Made by a program: the position numbers and the translations under genes
From: Filomicrobium sp.
GTDB lineage: Bacteria; Pseudomonadota; Alphaproteobacteria; Rhizobiales; Hyphomicrobiaceae
Direction: 5' to 3'
Length of the DNA stretch: 64,000 nucleotides
NCBI GenBank assembly: GCA_029287535.1
Contig: JARFQY010000007.1
Location: 1-64,000 of the forward strand
Shown: positions 44,172 through 51,867 of the stretch, one piece after another
Layout: each line of letters starts with the position of its first letter
Numbering within the stretch: position 1 is the first letter of the stretch
Notes under the pieces: generated by a model
Told to the model about the DNA's origin: nothing
What the model saw: only the letters and a program-made list of their open reading frames with translations
Database searches by the model: none

Positions 44172-45078
44172 GTGACGCCCACCGCACGAACAAGGACGTT
44201 GGCACAACGGCGCGACCGTCCTTCGAGCGGATCGCCAGCTCACCGAAATCAATCACGCCACCGGATTTGGTGAATGTCTCCGAAGTGAGCTCTGCAAACG
44301 CAACGGATGAAGCGCGTATGGCGTAGACCGTCAGCACCATCGCCGCGGACTTGGCGCTGGCAAGCCTGGCGCAGTCACTCAATAGCTCCGGCAGATCAGT
44401 GAACAGGTCCCACGTTTCATTCTTGGGCCCACGTCCGAACTTCGGCGGGTCGACAAGAAGGATGTGATAGTCCCGCTCGCGCCGCACCTCCCGAGCGGTG
44501 AACTTTCGGGCATCATCCAGGATCCATCGGATGGGGGCCTCGTCGAGCTTCGAGGCAGCCTGGTTGTCGCGCCCCCACTGGATCGCCTTCTTCGACGCGT
44601 CCACGTGCACGACCTCGGCACCTGCCGCCGCCGCCAGCAACGACGCTGCTCCTGTGTAGCCGAACAGATTCAGGACCCGCGGCCGTTCGATGCCCGCCGC
44701 CTTGACCGCCTCGATCTGTTTCAGCATCCAATGCCAGTGTGGCTGCTGCTCTGGAAACAACCCCAAATGCCACAGGCCCTGCAACCGGCACAGGATCCTC
44801 ACGCCATCAACATCAACGGGCCAGCTGTCGGGCACCGCGCGATCGAGCCGCCATTTGCCCTTTTCCTCATCTTCACCGGAAGCAGAGAACACCGCGTCAG
44901 CCCTTTCCCAGGTCGATCGCGGCAGCCGCGGCTGCCAAAGCGCCTGCGGCTCCGGCCGGTCCACGGTGATTGCTCCGAAGCGCTCAAGCTTCCGCCCGCC
45001 GCCGCTGTCGACAAGCTCATAGCCTGCAAAGCCGCGCGTCTCGATCAAATTGAGATTGTTCCGAACAAGAGGCGTCAT
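44164..45078 (-). CDS. RlmI-like class I SAM-dependent rRNA methyltransferase
   Basis: A 304-residue protein from ATG 45078 that matches the Methyltrans_SAM (RlmI/RlmK-like) group: VLNLFGYTGAASLLAAAAGA (motif I), VVHVDASKKAIQWGRDNQ (motif II), WILDDARKF and LLVDPPKFGRG (motif IV, DPPK), ending near LTVYAIRAS. There is no PUA domain, so it is not RlmI itself. Likely a cytosine-C5 rRNA methyltransferase by homology. First of three methyltransferase genes that appear to share one transcript. Confidence 0.88.
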   Translation of the reverse strand: MTPLVRNNLNLIETRGFAGYELVDSGGGRKLERFGAITVDRPEPQALWQPRLPRSTWERADAVFSASGEDEEKGKWRLDRAVPDSWPVDVDGVRILCRLQGLWHLGLFPEQQPHWHWMLKQIEAVKAAGIERPRVLNLFGYTGAASLLAAAAGAEVVHVDASKKAIQWGRDNQAASKLDEAPIRWILDDARKFTAREVRRERDYHILLVDPPKFGRGPKNETWDLFTDLPELLSDCARLASAKSAAMVLTVYAIRASSVAFAELTSETFTKSGGVIDFGELAIRSKDGRAVVPTSLFVRWASHA

Positions 45079-45170
45079 GCCGAAGAGCCACCACCAACAA
45101 CAAAGCGTGCCTGTTAGCACGGCCCTCGCCAGCAGGTCGAGATTTCACACTGCCTCGCCAAAAACCGCGG

Positions 45171-45545
45171 TTAAAGGCTTTCGGTCGTTCGCCTGATGCG
45201 CTTCGCCATGAGTTGCATGACCGTCAGCGCAAACTGCGGGCTTTGCTGCACCAGGCTGAGAAACCCGCTGCGGCCCACCACGGCGATTTCTCCCGGTTCA
45301 AGCGCAATCGCGGTCGCGCTGCGCGGGCTGCCATCTATCAATGACATTTCGCCAAAAAGCCCGCCGGGTCCAACATTCTCCAACACCATGCCGCCCGCCT
45401 TGATGGAAACCCTGCCCGAGCGGACAATAAACATCTCCGTACCGGTCTCACCAGCCAGGAAAATACGTTCATCCGCCGCGACAGACCTTAGCGGAATGTT
45501 GCCTTGCGATAGCAAACTGAAGTCGAAGGGAGCGTTTTCATCCAT
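45171..45545 (-). CDS. Stand-alone cyclic-nucleotide-binding domain protein
   Basis: A 124-residue cNMP-binding domain (start ATG 45545). The beta-roll is complete, with the phosphate-binding cassette GGLFGEMSLIDGSPRSATA, close to the consensus GE(x)4..RSA, including the Arg that holds the cyclic phosphate. The C-terminal helix (FALTVMQLMAKRIRRTTE) resembles the dimer helix. No DNA-binding or kinase domain is attached. It probably senses cAMP or cGMP and acts on a partner; none is evident nearby. Confidence 0.85.
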   Translation of the reverse strand: MDENAPFDFSLLSQGNIPLRSVAADERIFLAGETGTEMFIVRSGRVSIKAGGMVLENVGPGGLFGEMSLIDGSPRSATAIALEPGEIAVVGRSGFLSLVQQSPQFALTVMQLMAKRIRRTTESL

Positions 45546-45665
45546 GGGGACACCTAGCATCGCAGTTTCTTATCAAGGCCTGTTGGAAGTGTAGGCCTCG
45601 ACGGTCCCTTCGCTCAAGCAGCTGTTCTCGGGTTGCTAAACTTGTGCCACCCGCGGCGCGCCGGC

Positions 45666-46797
45666 CTACTCCACGTCTTCGACCTCCAAGGCCGCCCCAC
45701 CCGAAACGCGCTGCGCCAGGGCTGCTTCCATGAATTGGTCGAGATCGCCGTCCAGAACACCTTGCGGATCCGTGCTCTGGACCGCAGTCCGCAGGTCCTT
45801 CACCAACTGATAAGGCTGCAAGACATAAGACCGGATCTGGTGCCCCCAGCCAATCTCCGTCTTGGCGGCAGCTTCCGCGCTGGCTTTCTCCTCGCGTTTT
45901 TTCAGCTCCAGCTCATAGAGCCGGGACTTCAGCATCGCCCAGGCGATAGCGCGGTTCTTGATCTGCGAACGCTCCTGTTGGCTGGCCACCGCGATCCCGG
46001 TTGGAATGTGCGTGATACGCACCGCGGAATCCGTGGTGTTGACGTGCTGACCACCGGCACCCGAGGCGCGATACGTATCGATACGGCAGTCGCCATCGGC
46101 AATGTCGATCTCGATATCATCATCAATAACGGGGTAGACCCATACCGAGGCAAAGCTCGTGTGGCGTCGCGCATTGGAGTCATAGGGTGAAATTCGCACA
46201 AGCCGGTGCACGCCGGACTCGGTCTTGAGCCAGCCGTATGCATCCTGCCCCTTGATTTCCAGGGTCGCAGACTTGATGCCGGCCTCTTCGCCTGGGCTTT
46301 CTTCAATCAGGCTCACCCGATAGCCCGCGCGCTCAGCCCAGCGCGAATACATTCGCGTTAGCATCTGCGCCCAGTCTTGGCTTTCCGTTCCGCCAGCCCC
46401 GGCATGAATCTCGACAAAAGTGTCGTTGCCGTCGGCTTCTCCTGAAAGCAGGGCCTGGACAGAGCGACGCTGTGCTTCCTGCTGGAGTTTGGCGAGCTGG
46501 GCTTCGCCCTCGTCGACCGTCTCTTGATCGCCTTCGGCTTCACCCAGTTCGATCAGCGTGACGCAGTCTTCAAGATCCTGCTCGAGGCTCTCGTAGCTGG
46601 TAATGGCCCGCTCAAGGGACTGGCGCTCGCGCATGACCTTTTGCGCCAGCTTCTGATCATTCCAGAAGGACGGGTCTTCGGCTTGGGCATTCAGCTCTTC
46701 GAGGCGGGCTTTGGCGGTATCCCAGTCAAAGATGCCTCCTTAGGAGAGCCATCGCCTCCTTGATTGAATCGACGTGTTTTTGCGGCTCAGCGCGCAT
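45666..46797 (-). CDS. prfB: PrfB, peptide chain release factor 2 (programmed +1 frameshift)
   Basis: The ORF track shows only the second frame from 46634. The true gene begins at ATG 46797: codons [20 protein letters not shown], then HL and an in-frame TGA. The sequence AGGAGG-CAT-CTTTGAC there is the classic RF2 frameshift site. After the +1 shift the protein continues [18 protein letters not shown] into the listed frame. The catalytic GGQ lies in [19 protein letters not shown] and the stop-recognition region is the expected one. RF2 ends translation at UGA and UAA; the shift lets it regulate its own level. It lies downstream of PBP1A on the same strand. Confidence 0.95.
46735..46750 (-). 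promoter_or_regulatory. RF2 programmed frameshift site
   Basis: Minus strand reads AGGAGG CAT CTTTGAC: an internal Shine-Dalgarno sequence three bases before the CTT slip codon and a TGA stop (46736-46738) followed by C. This is the widely conserved autoregulatory site of prfB. Confidence 0.93.
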
Positions 46798-46969
46798 TCA
46801 AGTGCCCCGCTTATCTTCGTTTTGATGGGTATCGCAGGGATATAAGACCGCCCAACGCCTGTGTAAACCGAACGCTTCAAGCGGGTTGGTGAACACCGTT
46901 CTAGTCATTGCCCGGAAGCTGGCCACGATGGCTCCCGCCGACGAAGGCTCGCAAAGACCTGACCGGAGA

Positions 46970-49543
46970 CTACCAGAGACCGCCGCCTGTGCCGACATTA
47001 CGCCGCGGCGGGCGCCGCGCCTGGCTGCCGCCATAGGGTGCCTGATCGTTGTAGGGCGTCTCTTGCGCGCCGAACGCGCTTCCATCGCCGTCGCTGAAGC
47101 CGATGATCGAATACTCGTCATCAGGCCCCTCATAGGGCTTGAAGGCTTCCATGACAGCAGTCTTATCGCCCGGCTGGGCTCTGAGGCCTGTCTTCAGATT
47201 GATGCGCGCCAGCGTAATGCCGGGAGGCTGCCGGAAGGGCGTAATCGGCTTGCCTTCAAGCGCCATCTTGATGAAGTCGCCGAAAATCGGCGCAGCGACC
47301 TGCCCGCCCGTCATTCCCTTGCCCATGGCCTTGGGCGTGTCATAGCCAACGAAAACCCCGACAACCATGTCGGGCGAGTAACCGACGAACCAGGCATCTT
47401 TTTCCTCATTGGTGGTACCGGTCTTGCCGGCCAACGGGATGCCCAGTTTCTTGAGGCTACGCGCCGTGCCGCGCTGAACCACACCCTGCAAGATGGAGGT
47501 CATCTGGTAAGAGGTGTGCGGATCGACGATTTGCCTGCGGTCATCAGGAATCTCGGGCTCTTGCTGACCCTGCCAGGCGTCGGCCTTGCAGCCCTCGCAA
47601 GGGCGCTGATCGTGACGCCAGATCGAGCGTCCCCAGCGGTCCTGAATGCGGTCAATCAAGGTCGGATAAACGCGCTTGCCGCCATTCGCGAGGATGCAAT
47701 AGGCGTTCGTCATGCGCAGAAGCGTGGTCTCACCGGCACCAAGCGACATCGAAAGGACTGGCAGCAGATCATCGTAAATGCCGAACCGTTTGGCGTATTC
47801 GGTGATGAGGGGCATGCCCATGTCCTGGGCCAGCCGAACCGTCATCTGGTTGCGCGACTTTTCAATGCCGATGCGTAGCGTTGTCGGACCGTAGGATCTG
47901 CTCTTGTTGTAGTTCTCCGGCCGCCACACGTCCTGGCCGGGCCCCTGTTCGATCTCGATAGGCGCATCCAGAACGATGCTGGTCGGTTTGTAGCCGTTGT
48001 CGAGAGCGGTCGCGTAAACGAAGGGCTTGAAGGATGAACCCGGCTGCCGTTTGGCCTGAATAGCGCGGTCGAATTGGCTGATATCAAACGATAAACCACC
48101 AACAACCGCCAACACACGGCCGGTATGAGGGTCCATCGCAACGATCCCCCCGCCGATCTCCGGGACCTGCATCAAGGACCACGTCCCGGTCGGATTTTGA
48201 GGGTCATCCGGCGCAACGAAGATCACATCGCCAAGCGATAGAACTTGGTTGACGGCTTTTGGTTTCGCACCTTTCGGTTTCTTCGCCCATTCGACTTGCT
48301 TCAGTGCGAGCTTTACCGCCTCACGCTTTTCTTCCAGCTTTCCGTCTTTAAGCTTGCGTGGCTTCAACCCCACAACGGCGTTCGAAGCATCAACGTTGAG
48401 CACGACACCCAGCCGCCACGGCTGGAGATCTTTTGGTGCCTCCACCTTGAATAGGGTCTCGCCCCAATCCCCGGCGATATCGATGGTCGAATGCGCGCCT
48501 CGCCAGCCCTTTCTCCTGTCGAATTTCACCAGGCCGTCGATGAGGGCTTTGCGCGCATAACGCTGCAGCTTGGGATCGAGCGTGGTGCGCACCGACATGC
48601 CGCCACCATAAAGATCGCCCTCACCATATTGAGCAAGCAGTGCCCGCCGAACCTCCTCGGCGAAGAAGTCGGCTGCGAAAATGTGTGCCCCGAACCTGCG
48701 GAGCTTGACTGAAAGTGGCTTGGCTCGTGCCTCTTCAGCTTCTTCCTTGGTGATGTACCCGTTTTCGTACATCTGACCGATGATCCAGTTGCGCCGAGCA
48801 ACGGCCTTCTCGGTGTCCCGGATCGGATGATAGTTGTTGGGAGCTTTCGGCAATGCGGCAAGGTAAGCCGCCTCTTCGATCGAGAGGTCCTTGAGTTCCT
48901 TCTCGAAGTAATTGAGGCCGGCCGCCGCAACGCCATAGGAGCCGATTCCGAAGTAGATTTCATTGAGATACAGCTCAAGAATCTTGTCTTTCGAGAACGT
49001 CCGCTCAATGCGGATCGCAAGAATTGCTTCCTTGAGTTTGCGGTCGAGCGTCCGGTCGCTTGTCAGCAAGAAGTTCTTGGCCACCTGCTGGGTGATTGTC
49101 GACGCACCCTGCACCCGAGCCCTGCGGCCTTGAACCTTGTCCATGACCAGTTTGAAGACGGCCCGCGCAATGCCTTTAAAGTCGAGGCCGCCGTGTTCAT
49201 AAAAACGGCTGTCCTCAGCTGAGAGGAATGCGGCGATGACGCGCTTGGGCACCGTATTGATGGGCACGAAGATTCGCCGCTCGCGCGCGTACTCTGCGAT
49301 CAAAGAGCCATCGTTTGCGTGGATCCGCGTCATGACCGGCGGTTGATACTCGGCCAGTTTTTCGTAATTCGGCAGGTCCTCCGAGGCTTGCATCAGCATG
49401 TAGCCCGCAGCACCGGACCCAACAATGAACAAAACCACGAACGCCGCGAAGCCGAACCCCAGCAGGCCCAGCACAATACTGCGCTTACGCCGCTTCTTCT
49501 TCTTCTTTTTCGGCGCAGGTGGTGGAAGGATCGGCGCGTTCAT
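46970..49543 (-). CDS. mrcA: Penicillin-binding protein 1A (bifunctional, class A)
   Basis: An 857-residue bifunctional peptidoglycan synthase. It has a short basic cytoplasmic tail (PKKKKKKRRKR), one membrane helix, a glycosyltransferase domain (FLSAEDSRFYEHGGLDFKGI with the catalytic Glu; GASTITQQVAKN; RKLKEAILAIRIERTFSKD; LELYLNEIYFG), an OB-like insert, and a transpeptidase domain with GSSFKPF (SxxK), KSRNQM (SxN) and GKTGTTNEEKDAWFVGY (KTG). The C-terminus is Pro/Gly-rich. Placed between amiC and prfB as usual in Hyphomicrobiales. It polymerises and crosslinks the wall in cell elongation. Confidence 0.96.
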   Translation of the reverse strand: MNAPILPPPAPKKKKKKRRKRSIVLGLLGFGFAAFVVLFIVGSGAAGYMLMQASEDLPNYEKLAEYQPPVMTRIHANDGSLIAEYARERRIFVPINTVPKRVIAAFLSAEDSRFYEHGGLDFKGIARAVFKLVMDKVQGRRARVQGASTITQQVAKNFLLTSDRTLDRKLKEAILAIRIERTFSKDKILELYLNEIYFGIGSYGVAAAGLNYFEKELKDLSIEEAAYLAALPKAPNNYHPIRDTEKAVARRNWIIGQMYENGYITKEEAEEARAKPLSVKLRRFGAHIFAADFFAEEVRRALLAQYGEGDLYGGGMSVRTTLDPKLQRYARKALIDGLVKFDRRKGWRGAHSTIDIAGDWGETLFKVEAPKDLQPWRLGVVLNVDASNAVVGLKPRKLKDGKLEEKREAVKLALKQVEWAKKPKGAKPKAVNQVLSLGDVIFVAPDDPQNPTGTWSLMQVPEIGGGIVAMDPHTGRVLAVVGGLSFDISQFDRAIQAKRQPGSSFKPFVYATALDNGYKPTSIVLDAPIEIEQGPGQDVWRPENYNKSRSYGPTTLRIGIEKSRNQMTVRLAQDMGMPLITEYAKRFGIYDDLLPVLSMSLGAGETTLLRMTNAYCILANGGKRVYPTLIDRIQDRWGRSIWRHDQRPCEGCKADAWQGQQEPEIPDDRRQIVDPHTSYQMTSILQGVVQRGTARSLKKLGIPLAGKTGTTNEEKDAWFVGYSPDMVVGVFVGYDTPKAMGKGMTGGQVAAPIFGDFIKMALEGKPITPFRQPPGITLARINLKTGLRAQPGDKTAVMEAFKPYEGPDDEYSIIGFSDGDGSAFGAQETPYNDQAPYGGSQARRPPRRNVGTGGGLW

Positions 49544-49827
49544 CAGCCCTCGGCCCGTTCAAGGGATCTTACTGTTTGCGCTGCACAACTAACTCGCCGC
49601 AACGCACAAAAGTACGAATGTCACGCCATACTCTAGCTGGCAATGTGGCATCACATCGTCGAAATGGATCGCTTCTATTGAAAACAATCCTTACAGCACG
49701 ACCCGATAACGCCAATGCCGCAGTGACCAATGTTGAGTTTTCCGGTACCGCGACGCAACAGTCAGTTTCAGCACACTTCAGCACATTCCCACAAAGGCAA
49801 TAACAGACTGCCAACGCAGCGGAAAAT

Positions 49828-51036
49828 TCACCGGGCCAAAGCCGTCCGGCGATCGAAGTACGCATCCACGGCTTTCGCGATGGATTGAGTCACATCAATT
49901 CGCCATTTCGACGACGTCAGGCGCTTTTCGTCCTCTGAGTTGCTGAGGTAACCCAGTTCCACAAGGACAGAAGGCGTCCCGGTCTGTTTGAGGACCTTGA
50001 ACGCCGCCGAGCGTTGCGGCTTGTTGGATAGACGAACCCGCTTCCGCAACCGCCCCACCAGAGTATTTGAGAAATCGGCGGAAAAGTTCGCGGTTTCACG
50101 TTTTACCAGGTCGATCAGAATGTCTCTGACGTCGCCGTCACCCTTGTCATCCATCCGCGGCAGACCCGCGATGGCATCGGCATTGTTCTCCTTTTCGGCC
50201 ATCCGCCTGGCGGTCTCGTCAGAGGCCTTGGCCGACAGCGTGTAAACCGTTGCGCCCCGCACCTGAGACGCGAAGCGGCTATCCCCAATCGAATCAGCGT
50301 GCAGGGAAATGAACAGATCAGCGTCGTTTTCTTCTGAAAATTCAAGCCGTTTGTCGAGCGACACAAACACATCATCGGTGCGCGTCATGAGAACCGTATA
50401 GGCTGCACGCTTCTCGAGTTCACTGCGCAGGAGCTTTGCAACCGCCAAGACAATGTCCTTTTCATAGACATTGCTCTTGCTCAGAGCTCCAGGATCAATG
50501 CCGCCGTGCCCAGGATCAATCACGACGACCGGGCGGCTCGCTCTCCTCTTCGCCTTGATCCGCGGCGCGCGCTTGGTGCGCCGGGCGGACGACTTGCTCG
50601 CCCCCGTACCCGCGCCGAACGTCGCCGCGTCAATCGGTTTGAGCGAAAGCTCAAGTCTTACAGCACCACGATCGACGGCAAGTAGCTCCGCATTCGTGAT
50701 GCCAACCGGCAACACTGTGTCAATCACCATACGGGCCTTGCGGGCGGCAAACAGCCCATATCGGTAGGCCTTGATCAGCCCCTTGCCCTGGCGCCCGGCG
50801 TTCTTAGCCAGCTGGAACGAGACATCAGGCATATCGATGATGACACGGTAAGGGTTCGCGAGCGTGAACACCTCTAGTGTCACACCCTGCGACAACGTTA
50901 TCGCGAACTCCGTACCCGACTTATCGCCTGTAATCGCCGCATCGGTGGCCACTACCGTAGCGCTCAATGGGCTTGCCCCCACCCAAGCGAGGCAGAAAAT
51001 CATCACAAAACGGATCACGGAAACCAAATCTCTCAT
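49828..51036 (-). CDS. amiC: N-acetylmuramoyl-L-alanine amidase with AMIN domain (second copy)
   Basis: From ATG 51036 the protein has a signal peptide (VIRFVMIFCLAWVGASPLSA), an AMIN domain (EFAITLSQGVTLEVFTLANP), a basic linker (KRAPRIKAKRRASRP) and an Amidase_3 zinc amidase domain: VVVIDPGHGGIDPGALSKS, EKDIVLAVAKLL, LFISLHADSIGDS and VLVELGYLSNSEDEKRL. Transcribed towards PBP1A and prfB, the conserved arrangement for this group, so this copy is the likely AmiC orthologue. The ORF track start at 51069 precedes the signal peptide. It differs from the 10.8 kb copy in having a shorter linker. Confidence 0.92.
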   Translation of the reverse strand: MRDLVSVIRFVMIFCLAWVGASPLSATVVATDAAITGDKSGTEFAITLSQGVTLEVFTLANPYRVIIDMPDVSFQLAKNAGRQGKGLIKAYRYGLFAARKARMVIDTVLPVGITNAELLAVDRGAVRLELSLKPIDAATFGAGTGASKSSARRTKRAPRIKAKRRASRPVVVIDPGHGGIDPGALSKSNVYEKDIVLAVAKLLRSELEKRAAYTVLMTRTDDVFVSLDKRLEFSEENDADLFISLHADSIGDSRFASQVRGATVYTLSAKASDETARRMAEKENNADAIAGLPRMDDKGDGDVRDILIDLVKRETANFSADFSNTLVGRLRKRVRLSNKPQRSAAFKVLKQTGTPSVLVELGYLSNSEDEKRLTSSKWRIDVTQSIAKAVDAYFDRRTALAR

Positions 51037-51130
51037 TGAGCCGGCCAATGGTGCCCCCAAAAATGCCACCGCCTCGTCCCCAGAGAATCCATACTATCTT
51101 TTGGTGGCCGAGTGCCACCCCCAGTGGCCG

Positions 51131-51145
51131 TTAACCAACTGTTAG
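51131..51145 (-). promoter_or_regulatory. CtrA-like box upstream of amiC
   Basis: Read in the direction of amiC the sequence is CTAA-CAGTTGG-TTAAC, eight of nine positions of the CtrA consensus TTAA-N7-TTAAC, about 95 bases before the amiC start. It overlaps the stop codon of the doubtful ORF at 51142-51444. A chance match is possible. Confidence 0.3.
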
Positions 51146-51444
51146 GACAGACTCTCGATGATTACCTGGCCCGCTCCGGCCGATCCTGAGCTGGCGAGCG
51201 TGACACTTGCATGTCCGCCGCCAAGCACGTAAACAATCAATCGGCTGGATGTGTCTCTGCGTTCGGAGAACCGGGTTTTAGGCCCGCGTCTTCCCTGCAA
51301 AAGCACCCCGCTCGAACGCGTCATTGTTTCGACAGGGTCAGCCGCGAAGCTCATTACCATCGGCTCTGCCGATGTGAGTAACATAACTCGCGGTTGCAAG
51401 CAGTCCTGAGCGCGCTCTGTCTTCTTACCGTGTACGGCAATCAT
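51142..51444 (-). CDS. Doubtful 100-residue ORF between rne and amiC
   Basis: The only long minus-strand frame here. It has no signal peptide or family motif, but the C-terminal half (RLIVYVLGGGHASVTLASSG) looks protein-like. The ribosome binding site is poor (GAGG almost touching the ATG). It could be a real small gene, a remnant or noise. Confidence 0.3.
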   Translation of the reverse strand: MIAVHGKKTERAQDCLQPRVMLLTSAEPMVMSFAADPVETMTRSSGVLLQGRRGPKTRFSERRDTSSRLIVYVLGGGHASVTLASSGSAGAGQVIIESLS

Positions 51445-51867
51445 GCCTCAATCTGAGTAAAGCGGTAAGCCGGTCGATGTCGCCGCCGAGGTAGAAGCGA
51501 ATCTCCTTCTCCTCCGCTGGCGCATGAACCGGAGGTACGCGAGAGACGCTGGATACAACCGCCCAGGCCTTCCGCTCGGAAGGCCGCACGGCTGGTCGGC
51601 GCATGTACTGCGCCAGGTCCGCCGCACCTGAAAGCTATGACCAATGCAGAATGCACGCTCGTCACGAAACTCTGATTGCCGATCCCATGAGATCGGATGC
51701 TGGCGCCACACATCGCGCCAACAGAGGCTGACGCGCGCCGCTACCGCCACAACCATCATTCACACCAAAATCGCTAAAGAGCGCGCCACCTCGAGACCTA
51801 TGGCTGCCGAAGGCTTTCCGGCAGACCGTGCCTTGAGATTCACTCGGCGCGCTGAGGAACAGCATCG
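51445..51867 (+). promoter_or_regulatory. Probable long leader of rne
   Basis: Over 400 bases without a credible gene precede rne. The sequence is rich in short inverted repeats, for example GGCCTTCCG / CGGAAGGCC near 51567-51586. RNase E genes commonly have a long structured leader through which the enzyme limits its own mRNA; that role here is inference. Confidence 0.4.

Noticed and set aside
46886-47878. 330-residue plus-strand ORF
   Set aside because: Shadow of the PBP1A gene; no motifs and poor start.
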